A stretch of DNA of 64,000 nt, taken from assembly GCA_014191855.1 (NCBI GenBank), contig BJHF01000002.1, forward strand, positions 102,695-166,694, read 5' to 3'. Positions 1-8,570 of the stretch are shown here, piece after piece. Origin of the DNA: Deltaproteobacteria bacterium (GTDB taxonomy: Bacteria; Myxococcota_A; UBA796; SXON01). The translations under genes and the position numbers were made by a program. Numbering within the stretch: the stretch's first letter is position 1; each line of letters begins with the position of its first letter. The notes under the pieces were generated by a model. That model ran no database searches. It was not told where the DNA came from and was given only the letters and a program-made list of their open reading frames with translations.

Positions 1-2022
1 GGGCGCAGCGGAGCCGAAAGGGTGAGCGCCGGTGAGGAGCTGGTACAGAACGAGGAAGGCGGCGTATTGGTCGTTCGCCTTCGTCCACCTCCCCTCGGCA
101 TACAACAGCGGGTCTTTGTACTGCACGGTGCCGACGGCCAAGCCGCCCTCGGCGCTGAGGTTCGCCGCGAGGCCGAGGTCCACCAAGGTCACCCGAGCGT
201 CCGGCTCCCGGAGCATGACATTGTCGGGCTTGACGTCGCGATGGAGGAAGCCCGCTTCGTGCAGCGCGTGCAACCCGCCCAAAAGGCCGCGCGCGACGTC
301 GAGGAACCGCGCAGGCTCGAAGGGATCGCCAGCCCCGGCCCAGAGCGTCGCCGTCACCCCCTCCACGAACGCGAGGCCGAGCACGATGTGGTCGCCCTCG
401 GGCTCGATGCTCAACACATCCACGACATTCGTGTGCTTCACCGCCCGACCGATGCGGTACTCCTCCCGCAGGTGGGGCGCGTGCACAGCCTCGGCGATCT
501 TGAGCACGACCACGCCCTCGGCGTGCAGGTGGGTCGCCAGCCACGTCGTGCTGGTGGACCCTCGCCCCAGCCGCTGCTTCAGCACGTAGCTCCCGCGCAC
601 TTCGCGCCCCACCGCCCACTCGGTCGGGGTGGCCACCTTGGTCAGCTCCGCGTGCGCCGCTTCCAGCGCCTCCGCCACCTCCTCGGCCCCGGCAGGTCGA
701 TGCGCCGGGTCGGGATGCAGCAGGGCAACGAGCGTGCGGAACACGGCTGGTGGTACCTGTCGCCCACCGACGTCGAAGGGCACGAGGCTGAAGGGGCGAA
801 GTACCGCATCTGGCGTGGCAAAGAGCGGCCGGCCCGCGAACAGCTCGTGGAGCAACGCGCCGAGGGAGAACAGGTCGGAACGAGCCGTCGCCTCCCCGGA
901 TCGCAGCGCTTCGGGCGCGCTGCAGCGAAAGCTCGGATCCCCCAGCGACGTGCCGGTGATCGTTTGGCTCACGGCGGTGAGATCGCGGGCGAGGTCGAAG
1001 CCCGTGAGCCGAACGTCCGCCTGCGCTTCGCCGCTTCGGCCCGTCACAAGTACCGCCTCGGGGCACAAGCGCCGATGAACGAGTCCGCGGGCGTGTACCC
1101 AGGCGACAGACCGAGCCACCCGGGCGGCGACCGCGAGCCGCGGGGCCAACCCGGGCGCCCGGTCTCGAACCCACACGTCGCAGGGCACCAGCGGCGTCGT
1201 GTCATCGAACATCAACACCACGCGCCGCGGATCGTCGGTGACCTCGAAGAAGTCGCGGTAGCCAAGCAGATCTGGGCCCCCACGCAGCTTCTCGTGGAGC
1301 GTGGCCTCCCGCATCGCGTGGTTGCGCGTGCGTTCGCGCTCGGCAGTGTCCTCGCCGCTCACGGTGTGGACGTGGAGCACGCGCTTGTCGTCCCCACGTC
1401 GGGCCAGCCATGCCTGATAAGGGCGGTCTTCCGCCGCGAGCCGCTGTTCGAGGTGGAAGCCGTTGATCTGTTCCGGCGCGCGCGTAGCCGAGCCGTCGTT
1501 CAGGAACTTGTGGACGGCGCTGAGCACCCCCGGCGCGATGCGACGCCCATCGCCGAAGGCGGTGGGCGTCGTGAGCGCCTGAACGATGTCCCGCTGGGTG
1601 CAGACCAGACTCGCGAAGTCGGGGGTGATGTGCGGGACCGCGTCGCCCCGCGACAAGAACACGAGCCCCTGCACCCACACGTCGGCAAGGTCGCGACGAA
1701 GCGCGATGAGGCGGCCCTTGAGTGAGCGGGACTTCGCGAGGATCAACGGGAGCGGTGACTGAACGAAGGCACCATCGGCCAGCGTCCAGCGATCTCGATT
1801 GCCGGTGATCGTGCCGCCCCAGCTCTTCAGCTCGACGGCGAACACCCCGTGAGGCGCCACCACCACCGCGTCGTGCTCGTAGGTTTGCGCCCGTTGCCCC
1901 GTCGCCAGCTCGATGTTGCTGTACACGACGTAGTTGTCCGGCAATCCAGCGACCAACGCCCGGATGCCTCGTGCTTCGCCGTCGTGGGCCGGGAGGCCCT
2001 TGGCCACATGCCGTGCCGCCAT
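1..2022 (-). CDS. NERD-domain double protein kinase, PglW-like (C-terminus beyond window)
   Basis: The frame is open for 674 codons from the ATG at 2022 to the window edge. Residues about 15-150 match a nuclease-related (NERD) domain, with D51 and the E64-L-K66-S-W68 segment. A first kinase-like region (about 230-450) looks dead: HRD is replaced by H316-R-R, and DFG by G341-F-D. A second kinase region from about 475 is canonical, with Gly-rich loop GRGSTS, K508, HRDVKPDN at 594-601 and DLG at 615-617. NERD plus Ser/Thr kinase is the architecture of PglW from Pgl/BREX phage defence. The start is fixed by an ATGA overlap with the gene before it. It ends a three-gene operon. The PglW assignment is by architecture only; another kinase-linked defence system is possible. 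Confidence 0.8.
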   Translation of the reverse strand, partial: MAARHVAKGLPAHDGEARGIRALVAGLPDNYVVYSNIELATGQRAQTYEHDAVVVAPHGVFAVELKSWGGTITGNRDRWTLADGAFVQSPLPLILAKSRSLKGRLIALRRDLADVWVQGLVFLSRGDAVPHITPDFASLVCTQRDIVQALTTPTAFGDGRRIAPGVLSAVHKFLNDGSATRAPEQINGFHLEQRLAAEDRPYQAWLARRGDDKRVLHVHTVSGEDTAERERTRNHAMREATLHEKLRGGPDLLGYRDFFEVTDDPRRVVLMFDDTTPLVPCDVWVRDRAPGLAPRLAVAARVARSVAWVHARGLVHRRLCPEAVLVTGRSGEAQADVRLTGFDLARDLTAVSQTITGTSLGDPSFRCSAPEALRSGEATARSDLFSLGALLHELFAGRPLFATPDAVLRPFSLVPFDVGGRQVPPAVFRTLVALLHPDPAHRPAGAEEVAEALEAAHAELTKVATPTEWAVGREVRGSYVLKQRLGRGSTSTTWLATHLHAEGVVVLKIAEAVHAPHLREEYRIGRAVKHTNVVDVLSIEPEGDHIVLGLAFVEGVTATLWAGAGDPFEPARFLDVARGLLGGLHALHEAGFLHRDVKPDNVMLREPDARVTLVDLGLAANLSAEGGLAVGTVQYKDPLLYAEGRWTKANDQYAAFLVLYQLLTGAHPFGSAAP

Positions 2023-2819
2023 CAGGCCTCCCCCGCCAGCAGGCGGGCGCGACCGGCGAGGAAGCTGCGACGCAGGATGCCGTGCGCAATCCCGACTTCA
2101 ACCGCCTGCCCGGCTTCTCCGGCACGCGGAGCGAACAACAACGCGGGGAAGGAGTGGGCGACGGCCCAGGCTTCGTCGCACTCTCCAGCGCCCCGGCGAA
2201 GCTGGTCCGCCAACGCCCATGCGAGGGCGACCGAGTCGGGCGCCCCGCGGGTGGCGCGTGTCAGCCGCGTTTTCTGCCCAATGATCGTGATGCAACCGGC
2301 CATCGCGAGGGCGGTGTGCAGGGTGCTCCTCGTCTTCTTGAACGCCTCCTCGGGGAGCCCCGGACGGAGCACCGACCGGAGCCAGCGATCCCACTCGGAG
2401 GCGGGGATCAGGCCTGCGTCGGCGGGGGCAAGCGGGGCCTCGGAGCGCAGCAATGCCGGGCGAACCAGCGTCGTCAGCGCGGGGAGGATCAGCGGTCGCT
2501 GGGAGAGCAGCCGCGCGCGAACCAGGCCGCGGCGGCGTGAGGCAGAGCCGCCATGGAAAAGCTGGAGGAATGCCGTGTTCTTTACGGCTCCGTCCTGCCA
2601 GTCCAACAGCTCGTCGCGCACGATCCCCACCAGCTCCCGGCGCCGGGCGAGGCTGCCCTGGGGGATGGCGGCGTGGCCTTCCACGATCCACTCGGCGAGC
2701 GGCCTGCCGGGAACCGCGAGTTCCAGCAGCGTCAGTGCCTCAGGTTCGTTGAGCGTTCGCGTCCACGACGGGAGCCAGCTCTGCGGAGGTGGCGCCTGCT
2801 GCGGGAGGGACGAGGTCAT
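2022..2819 (-). CDS. Unknown protein, possible BrxA (DUF1819)-like
   Basis: A 265-residue, mostly helical protein. The ATG at 2819 is chosen because it forms an ATGA overlap with the stop of the upstream gene; the end overlaps the kinase start the same way, so all three genes are translationally coupled. The segment running from residue 150 to 190, with a TR-x-x-L-x-x-x-L-x-x-AG-x-I pattern, resembles what I recall of the DUF1819/BrxA family, and size and helical layout fit. That would suit a neighbour of a PglW-type kinase, but the match is by eye and weak. No signal peptide or membrane segment is visible. Confidence 0.6.
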   Translation of the reverse strand: MTSSLPQQAPPPQSWLPSWTRTLNEPEALTLLELAVPGRPLAEWIVEGHAAIPQGSLARRRELVGIVRDELLDWQDGAVKNTAFLQLFHGGSASRRRGLVRARLLSQRPLILPALTTLVRPALLRSEAPLAPADAGLIPASEWDRWLRSVLRPGLPEEAFKKTRSTLHTALAMAGCITIIGQKTRLTRATRGAPDSVALAWALADQLRRGAGECDEAWAVAHSFPALLFAPRAGEAGQAVEVGIAHGILRRSFLAGRARLLAGEA

Positions 2820-3490
2820 GCCCAACGAACGTCCAGTTGCAGCTCGGCGGCCAGCGCCTCGGCGGGGGCCCAACCGCGGATGCCCATCGCCCGGTCGAAG
2901 CGTACGCCCTGCTTCACCGCCCGGCGCAGCGCATCGGAGGTGTAGATCGTGGGCGGGTTGGCGCGGGCCTCAACCGCAGCGAGGCCCACAAGCGCACGCT
3001 CCTCGTCGGTGTCGGCCACGAAGGCGAACTGATCGTGGAACGAGAGGCCGGGCTGACCGACTACGTGCCACGCGGCGATCCGGCCCGCGGAGCCCGGCAA
3101 TTCCAGTACGCGCTCACGGGGAAGCGGGCGCGGGAGCTGGGAAAACGCGCCGCCGGCGGGGAGGCCCAAGCCGCGGGCCGCCGCGCGGAGGAACGTGGAG
3201 GCGTCGGTTTGATCCGGCGTGGACGCGTCACGCACCAGCGCCTCCGCCTCCGCTTCCGAAAGGTCGGCGAGCGGGTCGATGGTCCAGCTCGCGAATCCAA
3301 ACGGCGTCGGGAAGGACTCGGCGAGGTCGGCGTGGAGCACCTCGACGAAGGCCCGCCAACCGAGGTTTCGTCGGATTCGGTGCCACTTTTCGAACCCGGG
3401 CTCGGAAACGCGGGGCGACCGGAGCCCACCCGGGCGTTCGAGGCGCGCGATGGAGCGAAGCGTCCACGGGAGGGCGGGATGAGGCGGCAT
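2816..3490 (-). CDS. Unknown protein, first gene of the kinase operon
   Basis: 224 residues with no family I recognise. The sequence is soluble, Leu/Ala/Arg-rich, with a central Asp/Glu-rich helical stretch and conserved-looking aromatic residues (W-R-A-F, F-G-F-A-S-W). It opens the operon that continues into the 265-residue protein and the NERD kinase, each joined by ATGA overlaps, so it is probably a component of the same system. I see no convincing Shine-Dalgarno sequence before the ATG at 3490, so a start slightly downstream is possible. Both base composition and the ordered overlaps support real coding. Confidence 0.6.
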   Translation of the reverse strand: MPPHPALPWTLRSIARLERPGGLRSPRVSEPGFEKWHRIRRNLGWRAFVEVLHADLAESFPTPFGFASWTIDPLADLSEAEAEALVRDASTPDQTDASTFLRAAARGLGLPAGGAFSQLPRPLPRERVLELPGSAGRIAAWHVVGQPGLSFHDQFAFVADTDEERALVGLAAVEARANPPTIYTSDALRRAVKQGVRFDRAMGIRGWAPAEALAAELQLDVRWA

Positions 3491-3637
3491 GCGGGACGGG
3501 CGTTCTAGCCCGGGAGGGAGGGTGGGGCGACGTAATTGGCGGGGTGGCGCGTTCCGGCGCGTGCGTCGGCTCGCGTCGCGTTAGCCGGGCTGCGACGTCA
3601 CACGACGTTCCCCGATCACCCCTCCCTGGGAGTTCAC

Positions 3638-4129
3638 GTGCGCATTGGCCTCATTCTCATCACCGCCGCGCTCCCCACCCTCCTGTGTCCGCATGCAGCG
3701 CTGGCCGGAGACTGGAAGGCGATCATCGCCAAGGACATGGTCGTGGTTGCCAACGGCAAGATGACCATGGACCGTTACTCGCTGTGCAAGGTGAAAGTGC
3801 CCGGCGCCAAGAAAACATCGGTACAACTTCGCGTCTATGCGGAGGCGTCTGAGAGTGCCGGGATATCCCGTGACTTCTTCGTGTCTCGGGGGCAAGCCGC
3901 TCAGACCGGCATCATCATGTTCCTAGGCGCTGGATACGCGAAGGGAACCGCCGTCTCGGCTACGGGCGCGCTCGATTGCCACGCGATCACCGCGCCCATC
4001 GGCAAGGTCGACGTAGAAGTCAGCGCGTACATGACCGGCGAGGGCGTTCAGCTCGCCGTCATGGACGCCGCGACGGGGACGACAGCGCAGGATGTCACCA
4101 TGTGGGCCGACTTGTTCGAGGAGAAGTAG
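3638..4129 (+). CDS. Secreted hypothetical protein
   Basis: 163 residues from a GTG at 3638, chosen because translation then begins with a clean signal peptide: a short basic start, the hydrophobic run LILITAALPTLLC, and an A-L-A-G cleavage region. The frame stays open upstream, but that extension is Arg-rich and unlike a protein start. The mature part (about 135 residues) has two Cys that could form a disulfide and looks beta-rich. Family not recognised. It points toward the next plus-strand gene but is separated from it by about 47 bases. Exported location is inferred from the signal sequence only. Confidence 0.6.
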   Translation: MRIGLILITAALPTLLCPHAALAGDWKAIIAKDMVVVANGKMTMDRYSLCKVKVPGAKKTSVQLRVYAEASESAGISRDFFVSRGQAAQTGIIMFLGAGYAKGTAVSATGALDCHAITAPIGKVDVEVSAYMTGEGVQLAVMDAATGTTAQDVTMWADLFEEK

Positions 4130-4176
4130 CGGGCGTGGCGAGAACGGCCGCGTCGGCTGCGCGATAGCGATTGATC

Positions 4177-5073
4177 ATGCAGAGCCTTCAGCGATCCAAA
4201 CGCCCTGCCCCGGCCTCCACGCCAGCGACTCGGCAGGTCACCGCGCCCCTCGGTTCCGACGAACTGGTGACGCTCGTCGCCGTCTCGTTGCGCGTAGGGA
4301 CCGCCAGCGTTCGGACCGCGGCGCTCACCACGGCCCTTGATGCGGCGTTCACGGGCACGACGCCAGGGCCTCGCATCGTCTTGCTCCCCGGGTGGACCGC
4401 GGGCTGGCCCCTCTCCGACAGCGTGGTCGTGGATGTGTGCCGTCGCCACAGCGCGGCTGTCCGCTTCGAGCGCGCCCAGGTTGGCACAGGGTTCTGGACG
4501 TCCTACGATGCAAATGGCGACACCAACGGGCGGCGGATTCACCAGTGGATCACCGATTCCGGCCAGGCCGACCGCCAACCCGACCGAGTTCGCGACATTC
4601 TGCGGCGGAGCGCGCCCGGTGGGGAAGGCACGATCCACCTCGCGGGCGTTGATGTGGGCCTGTTGTGCTGCGGGGAGAACAACATCCTGCGGTGCGAGCA
4701 AAGCCACGAAAATCGGGTCTCCGTCCGCCACGATCCGCAGGCGTCGCTGTTCGACCACGTTGCCGTCGTGCTCAACGGGGCGCACACGAGGATGGGCAAC
4801 TGGGGAAAGCTCACCAAGCGCTTCGAGTACCTCAGTCGGGGCCGGCGGCTCGCCCTATTCATCACGAACAACCTGGCTCGCGCAGCCGGACAACCCGGGA
4901 CGTCGTGGCGCGGGGCGGTGCGCGCCTACTTCAACGGAGCGCTGCTCGCGGACGGTGGCGGCGTTCTCGGGGCGCAGCGCGACGTCGATGTTCGCGTCGT
5001 CGCGGACGACGCTCACGATCAGGCGTGCGCGTTGGTTGTCCGGGCCAAGGGGAGCTTGCTGAAGGCGAGGTAG
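4177..5073 (+). CDS. Nitrilase-fold-like protein, probably degenerate
   Basis: 298 residues. The layout resembles a carbon-nitrogen hydrolase. A strand IVLLPG-W occupies the place of the usual catalytic Glu strand; a strand GLLCCGEN resembles the nucleophile-Cys elbow (commonly C-[YW]-E); and a later HVAVVLNGAH strand is followed by a W and an LFITNN strand as in the family. Glu is replaced by Trp in the first motif, so the enzyme may be inactive or the assignment wrong. I use the first ATG (4177); a TTG two codons earlier is possible and no good ribosome site is visible. It lies in the island and converges on the DUF3987 gene across a strong hairpin. Confidence 0.45.
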   Translation: MQSLQRSKRPAPASTPATRQVTAPLGSDELVTLVAVSLRVGTASVRTAALTTALDAAFTGTTPGPRIVLLPGWTAGWPLSDSVVVDVCRRHSAAVRFERAQVGTGFWTSYDANGDTNGRRIHQWITDSGQADRQPDRVRDILRRSAPGGEGTIHLAGVDVGLLCCGENNILRCEQSHENRVSVRHDPQASLFDHVAVVLNGAHTRMGNWGKLTKRFEYLSRGRRLALFITNNLARAAGQPGTSWRGAVRAYFNGALLADGGGVLGAQRDVDVRVVADDAHDQACALVVRAKGSLLKAR

Positions 5074-5125
5074 GGCCGACGGGGTCGGCGTTGCCATGGA
5101 ACCGACGCACCTCCATCCCAATACG

Positions 5126-5173
5126 CCCACAACGCCCACAACTCATCGCGCGGCGGGTTCTGGGCGTTGTGGG
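5126..5173. terminator. Bidirectional hairpin between convergent genes
   Basis: CCCACAACGCCCA (5126-5138) is the exact inverse of TGGGCGTTGTGGG (5161-5173), a 13-bp perfect stem with a 22-base loop. It sits in the 118-base gap between two convergent genes (stops at 5073 and 5192), so a terminator serving both strands is the simplest reading. There is no T-tract on either side. The left arm also contains a direct repeat of CGCCCACAA. Confidence 0.5.
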
Positions 5174-5191
5174 AGTTCTGGGATGACCGGC

Positions 5192-6778
5192 CTACCCCAG
5201 CTTCCAGGCGTGCGGGTTCACCTCCCAGCGGTCCGAAGGCGGACGGCCGGTACTCTTCGCGGGCGGCACGACCAGCCGGATGTACTCATGCTGCTCCAAA
5301 AGCCTCAGGGCCTGTTTGGTGTCCGACGCCGAGCCGCCGACGGTCCGAGTCCCATGGTAGGCGTCGCGAGTGCAGAACTCACTGAGGTTGTGCGCCTCAA
5401 TCCACGTGAGGAGCCGCTGCGCGCCGCCGACCACGGGATCCGCGCCCATCATCCCAAACGCAACCAGGCCGTGCGCGAGGTAGTACCGTGCGAGTTGCAC
5501 GGCCCGCTGCATGCACCCGGCGCCGATGTCGCCGACGTGATCGCCTCCGGCGGCTGCGTCGGCGAAGTGGAGCAGGCCGGCGAGGCGCAGCGACGTGCCG
5601 GCCAGCTTCGCGGACCAGGCCGCCACCTGGGAAAGGTCGCCACGGGGGCCAAGCCTCGGCTCCAACTCCCGCTCGAACGCACGATAGACCTCCAGCGCCG
5701 CGGGAGAGAGACTGACGGTGATGCTCTGATCAGCGGCGACGGCGCGCGCCAACTTGTCCACATTACGCGACCACTGCTCGACCGCGCGCTGAGGCAACTC
5801 AGGCGGATCAACTTGACGAGTACCCAAAGGGTTCGGCGGCACCGAGTAGAGGAAACGCGCCAGGAGCCCGCGCCCCTGCATGGCGCTGTCGGTGGCCAGG
5901 AGGCGGAGGATCGAAGGCTGGACCGCCACGGCCACCGTGAGGGCAGGCCGGTCGATGTGGTTGGGCTCGCGGCTGACCCGATCCACGGTCAGGCGGTCCC
6001 CGGCGTGTCCCTTCAGGTAAACGTCGAGGTTGGGAGGTCCCTTTGCGTACCGCCCCTGGAACGCATCGAAGATCCCCCCTTCGGCGCTCACGACGGCGAT
6101 TCGGTCGCCGTTCTCGCTCATCAGCCCGGCCAGCCGCTCGGGCGTCGCGTCATCCACCAGCAGCCGAGGGGGAGCCGGCAGCTTCAGGTCCGTCACCTCC
6201 TTGGCGAGCGCGGTCACGGCGTCGAGATTTCCGTCTTGCTTGGCGGCGCGCCTCGCCTCCGCCAAGTTGGCTTCGGCCAGCGCGAGCCGCTCGCGCTGTT
6301 CGAGAAGGCGGGGTGCCGCCTCATCCTGCAGGCGGCGTTCGAGTTGCTCCAGTGGGGCGATCATCATCCTTACAACTGCGCTCTTCCGACACCCTGGCGG
6401 GAGTGCAACGACGACGAAGAGGTTCACGCCCTCCTCGTGCGCTCCCCGGGATCGAACGCGCACGCGCCCACCAAGCAGCGTCGCCAGCACCGCGAGGGCG
6501 AAGGTCCCGGCCATGTCGGGAGGCGTTTGGGTTTCGACCGCGACGCCCGTTACGAATTCGGCGACCCAGCCGGGGAGTGTGTCGACCGGAAAGCGGGTGG
6601 CGCACTCCGTTTCGACGAAGCGCATGGGCGGTTCCCAGGCTCCCGAAGGCGGCAGCCGCGTCTCGACAGGCGTCGTCAATGCCGCCTCATCGACGATGTC
6701 TTGGGCCGTCGCGCCGGCCCGCGCAGCGTCGTTCACATCTACCTTTGGAGTCGAATCCAGGCTTTCCACGCGATTCAT
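5192..6778 (-). CDS. DUF3987-family protein
   Basis: 528 residues. The start F-P-V-D-T-L-P-G-W-V at about 63-72, the Q-T-P-P-D-M region near 84-89, and the variant P-loop PPGCRKS at 127-133 are typical of DUF3987 (YfjI-like) proteins. These are found in prophages, integrative elements and plasmids and usually lie next to a Toprim primase. Residues 140-200 form a likely coiled coil. The ATG at 6778 overlaps the stop of the upstream primase gene (ATGA), so the two are translationally coupled and probably make one replication module. The frame stays open upstream inside the primase gene, but that part is a shadow. Activity (helicase- or ATPase-like) is inferred. Confidence 0.8.
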   Translation of the reverse strand: MNRVESLDSTPKVDVNDAARAGATAQDIVDEAALTTPVETRLPPSGAWEPPMRFVETECATRFPVDTLPGWVAEFVTGVAVETQTPPDMAGTFALAVLATLLGGRVRVRSRGAHEEGVNLFVVVALPPGCRKSAVVRMMIAPLEQLERRLQDEAAPRLLEQRERLALAEANLAEARRAAKQDGNLDAVTALAKEVTDLKLPAPPRLLVDDATPERLAGLMSENGDRIAVVSAEGGIFDAFQGRYAKGPPNLDVYLKGHAGDRLTVDRVSREPNHIDRPALTVAVAVQPSILRLLATDSAMQGRGLLARFLYSVPPNPLGTRQVDPPELPQRAVEQWSRNVDKLARAVAADQSITVSLSPAALEVYRAFERELEPRLGPRGDLSQVAAWSAKLAGTSLRLAGLLHFADAAAGGDHVGDIGAGCMQRAVQLARYYLAHGLVAFGMMGADPVVGGAQRLLTWIEAHNLSEFCTRDAYHGTRTVGGSASDTKQALRLLEQHEYIRLVVPPAKSTGRPPSDRWEVNPHAWKLG

Positions 6779-7935
6779 CACCGTGCACCCCGTGCGCTGA
6801 GGCGGCGGACGAGCGCGCTCACGTCGATGCGGCGGAGCCGGCGGCCGGGCAGCGCGGCTGCGATCTGGAGGGCGTACCCTTCGCCTGCTGCGTCCCGGTC
6901 GACACACACCCAGCCTTCGCAGTCGGGGTTCGGCCAGAGTACATCGGCGAGCGCTTGGAAGCCGCCGCTCGCCGCGCCGAGCACGGCGACGCGTGGCTCG
7001 GCGGCCACCGAATCCACACCCTTGACCCGATCCACCCCGAACAGGGCCGCCGCCGTCAACCAGTCGGTCATGCCCTCGCACAGCAGTATTGCCCGGACAG
7101 GGCCGGCGAACTCGCCGCGGAGCACAGCCAGCGCAGTCGGGCAGGCGAACAGCAACCGCGACGCGCTGAAACGCCCTCCAAGGGCCGAGGGCACCGCCTC
7201 CGCCGCCGGGCCAGGCCAAAGCGTCTTCGGTTTGCCATCCGTGACGCGACGTGCGTGGATGCTCGCGAGCGTTCCATTTGCTTCGTAGGCGCGGGTGAGA
7301 AGCCGCCAGTGCTGGCAGCGCCCCGGCGCCCACCACTCCAGCCGCGGCGCCGATTCCGGCAACGGCGCGAATCGAGCGAGGTCGTCGCGTTCGATGACCG
7401 GGGCAAGATCGGCGAGCCCGCGGGACGAAAGGAAGCGGCGGTCGATGACGGCCAGGGGGTGCTCCCCGCCGCTCGTCACGGGGTGGCACGCCGCCCAAAG
7501 TGCGGCAACTTCATGGGCGGGGGGGCGACGAAGCGCTGCGGTGTCGGTCGGTGCCCGACGGCGGACGACCGGCAGCGAACCCTGCCCGCCGAACCATTCG
7601 GCGACGCGTTGGAACGTCCCGCGCCCACCCCCCTTCATGGAGCTGCCCGTGAGGGAGTAGGCGACAAATTCGATGGCGTCACCCCCGCATTGGCACGCGA
7701 AGCACTTCCAACGCATACCGCCGGCGAACACCGAGACCGGAAGGCGCTTTCCCGACGAGCCCCGCCGCGGCGCGTGGCACACGGGGCACCCGAACCCAGA
7801 GCGCACCGTTCCGTCCACACCCAGGCGCGCTGCAACGTCGGCGACCAGAGACGCGCGGGCATGTTGAAGCCAGTCGCTGTCGCCGAGTGACCGGCCATGC
7901 AGAGTCGCTTGATTCGCAGTACGATAATCCGACAT
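6778..7935 (-). CDS. CHC2-type zinc finger / Toprim primase-like protein
   Basis: 385 residues. The N-terminal half has C50-x-x-C53 and C78-x-x-C81 flanking a basic strand, as in DnaG-type zinc fingers. The C-terminal part has a Toprim signature: ILLCEGMTDW with E287, then a CVDRDAAG segment with D346 and D348. This predicts an island-encoded primase making RNA primers for its own replication. It ends by overlapping the DUF3987 gene (ATGA), a common pair in mobile elements. Upstream in the same direction lie the small acidic protein and the excisionase-like gene, so all four may be one transcript. It is shorter than chromosomal DnaG and lacks the DnaB-binding C-terminal region. Confidence 0.8.
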   Translation of the reverse strand: MSDYRTANQATLHGRSLGDSDWLQHARASLVADVAARLGVDGTVRSGFGCPVCHAPRRGSSGKRLPVSVFAGGMRWKCFACQCGGDAIEFVAYSLTGSSMKGGGRGTFQRVAEWFGGQGSLPVVRRRAPTDTAALRRPPAHEVAALWAACHPVTSGGEHPLAVIDRRFLSSRGLADLAPVIERDDLARFAPLPESAPRLEWWAPGRCQHWRLLTRAYEANGTLASIHARRVTDGKPKTLWPGPAAEAVPSALGGRFSASRLLFACPTALAVLRGEFAGPVRAILLCEGMTDWLTAAALFGVDRVKGVDSVAAEPRVAVLGAASGGFQALADVLWPNPDCEGWVCVDRDAAGEGYALQIAAALPGRRLRRIDVSALVRRLSARGAR

Positions 7936-8035
7936 TTCTTACGTCCTCCTTTGCTGGTGCAACGCTGCCCCCAAGTGGAAGGCGAGGAGCGTCACTTCGT
8001 GGTGTTTGCGAGGGTTGAAGAGAGTTTGAGGCCGG

Positions 8036-8248
8036 TCAGGGATCCGCATCGGAATCGAAGTCGTCCATTTCCTCCGGATCCGCCTCGCTGTCGGGCTCCG
8101 CTTCGCCGTCGGGCTCCTCTTCGCCGTCGCACTCGTCGTCGTCGTAGTCGGGCTCCTCGGCCTCAACCTGGACGCGTGGACGGCGGTGGAAGGGCAGGCA
8201 CACCAGGGCGGCGCTGGCCCCAACGCAGGAATCAAGTGCCGGGATCAC
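8036..8248 (-). CDS. Small acidic protein
   Basis: 70 residues from a GTG at 8248 whose bases overlap the stop of the HTH gene (GTGA), which supports the start. The second half is almost entirely Asp and Glu with Pro and Ser, giving a very negative charge. I recognise no family. Proteins this acidic can mimic DNA or bind basic partners, but there is no direct evidence here. It sits between the HTH gene and the primase in an apparent operon. Confidence 0.5.
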   Translation of the reverse strand: MIPALDSCVGASAALVCLPFHRRPRVQVEAEEPDYDDDECDGEEEPDGEAEPDSEADPEEMDDFDSDADP

Positions 8249-8448
8249 CGCCCACCTCCGTGAGGCCGGCCGTCCCGGGGTTCCTCGCGATGCTGGTCGA
8301 CCCAGGCGCGGAGGGCGACGAGATCGAAGCGTTTGAACCGGGGGCCGAACGAGATCACGGGGATGCGTCCCTGGCTGGTGAGGGCGTAGAGGGTCGAGAC
8401 GGGGATGCCGAGAAATTCCGCTGCTTCGCGGTAGGTGACGAGCTTCAT
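8245..8448 (-). CDS. Excisionase/AlpA-type helix-turn-helix protein
   Basis: 67 residues. The body is a winged HTH of the excisionase family: Y-R-E-A-A-E-F-L-G-I, then S-T-L-Y for the recognition helix, then a wing ending R-F-K-R-F-D. Such proteins control excision and early transcription of integrated elements. It is the first gene of a leftward set (HTH, acidic protein, primase, DUF3987) and diverges from the 433-residue gene. The 122-base gap between them holds inverted repeats that could be its binding sites. The C-terminus is a short charged, Gly-rich tail. Confidence 0.8.
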   Translation of the reverse strand: MKLVTYREAAEFLGIPVSTLYALTSQGRIPVISFGPRFKRFDLVALRAWVDQHREEPRDGRPHGGGR

Positions 8449-8456
8449 GGTTAGGG

Positions 8457-8560
8457 CTCCGAATCATGTGGATGAAGCCGGAGCCAGTGCGACCCCGCTG
8501 TCCCCCTTCATCACCTTTCACCCCCGCCCTCCGCCCGCAGGGCGAATCGGCGATTCGGAG
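8457..8560. promoter_or_regulatory. Inverted repeats in a divergent promoter gap
   Basis: CTCCGAATC (8457-8465) and GATTCGGAG (8552-8560) are perfect inverse copies near the two ends of the gap. The right copy is part of the local palindrome CGAATC-GGC-GATTCG (8543-8557). Lying between the HTH gene and the divergent 433-residue gene, they look like paired operator sites, plausibly for the HTH protein. This is inference from position and symmetry only. Confidence 0.4.
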
Positions 8561-8570
8561 TCCTTGACAC

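Noticed and set aside
22..1725. Long plus-strand open frame (567 codons)
   Set aside because: It is antisense to the NERD/kinase gene, whose frame gives clear domain motifs; the plus-strand product is Arg/Gly/Pro-rich with no family features.
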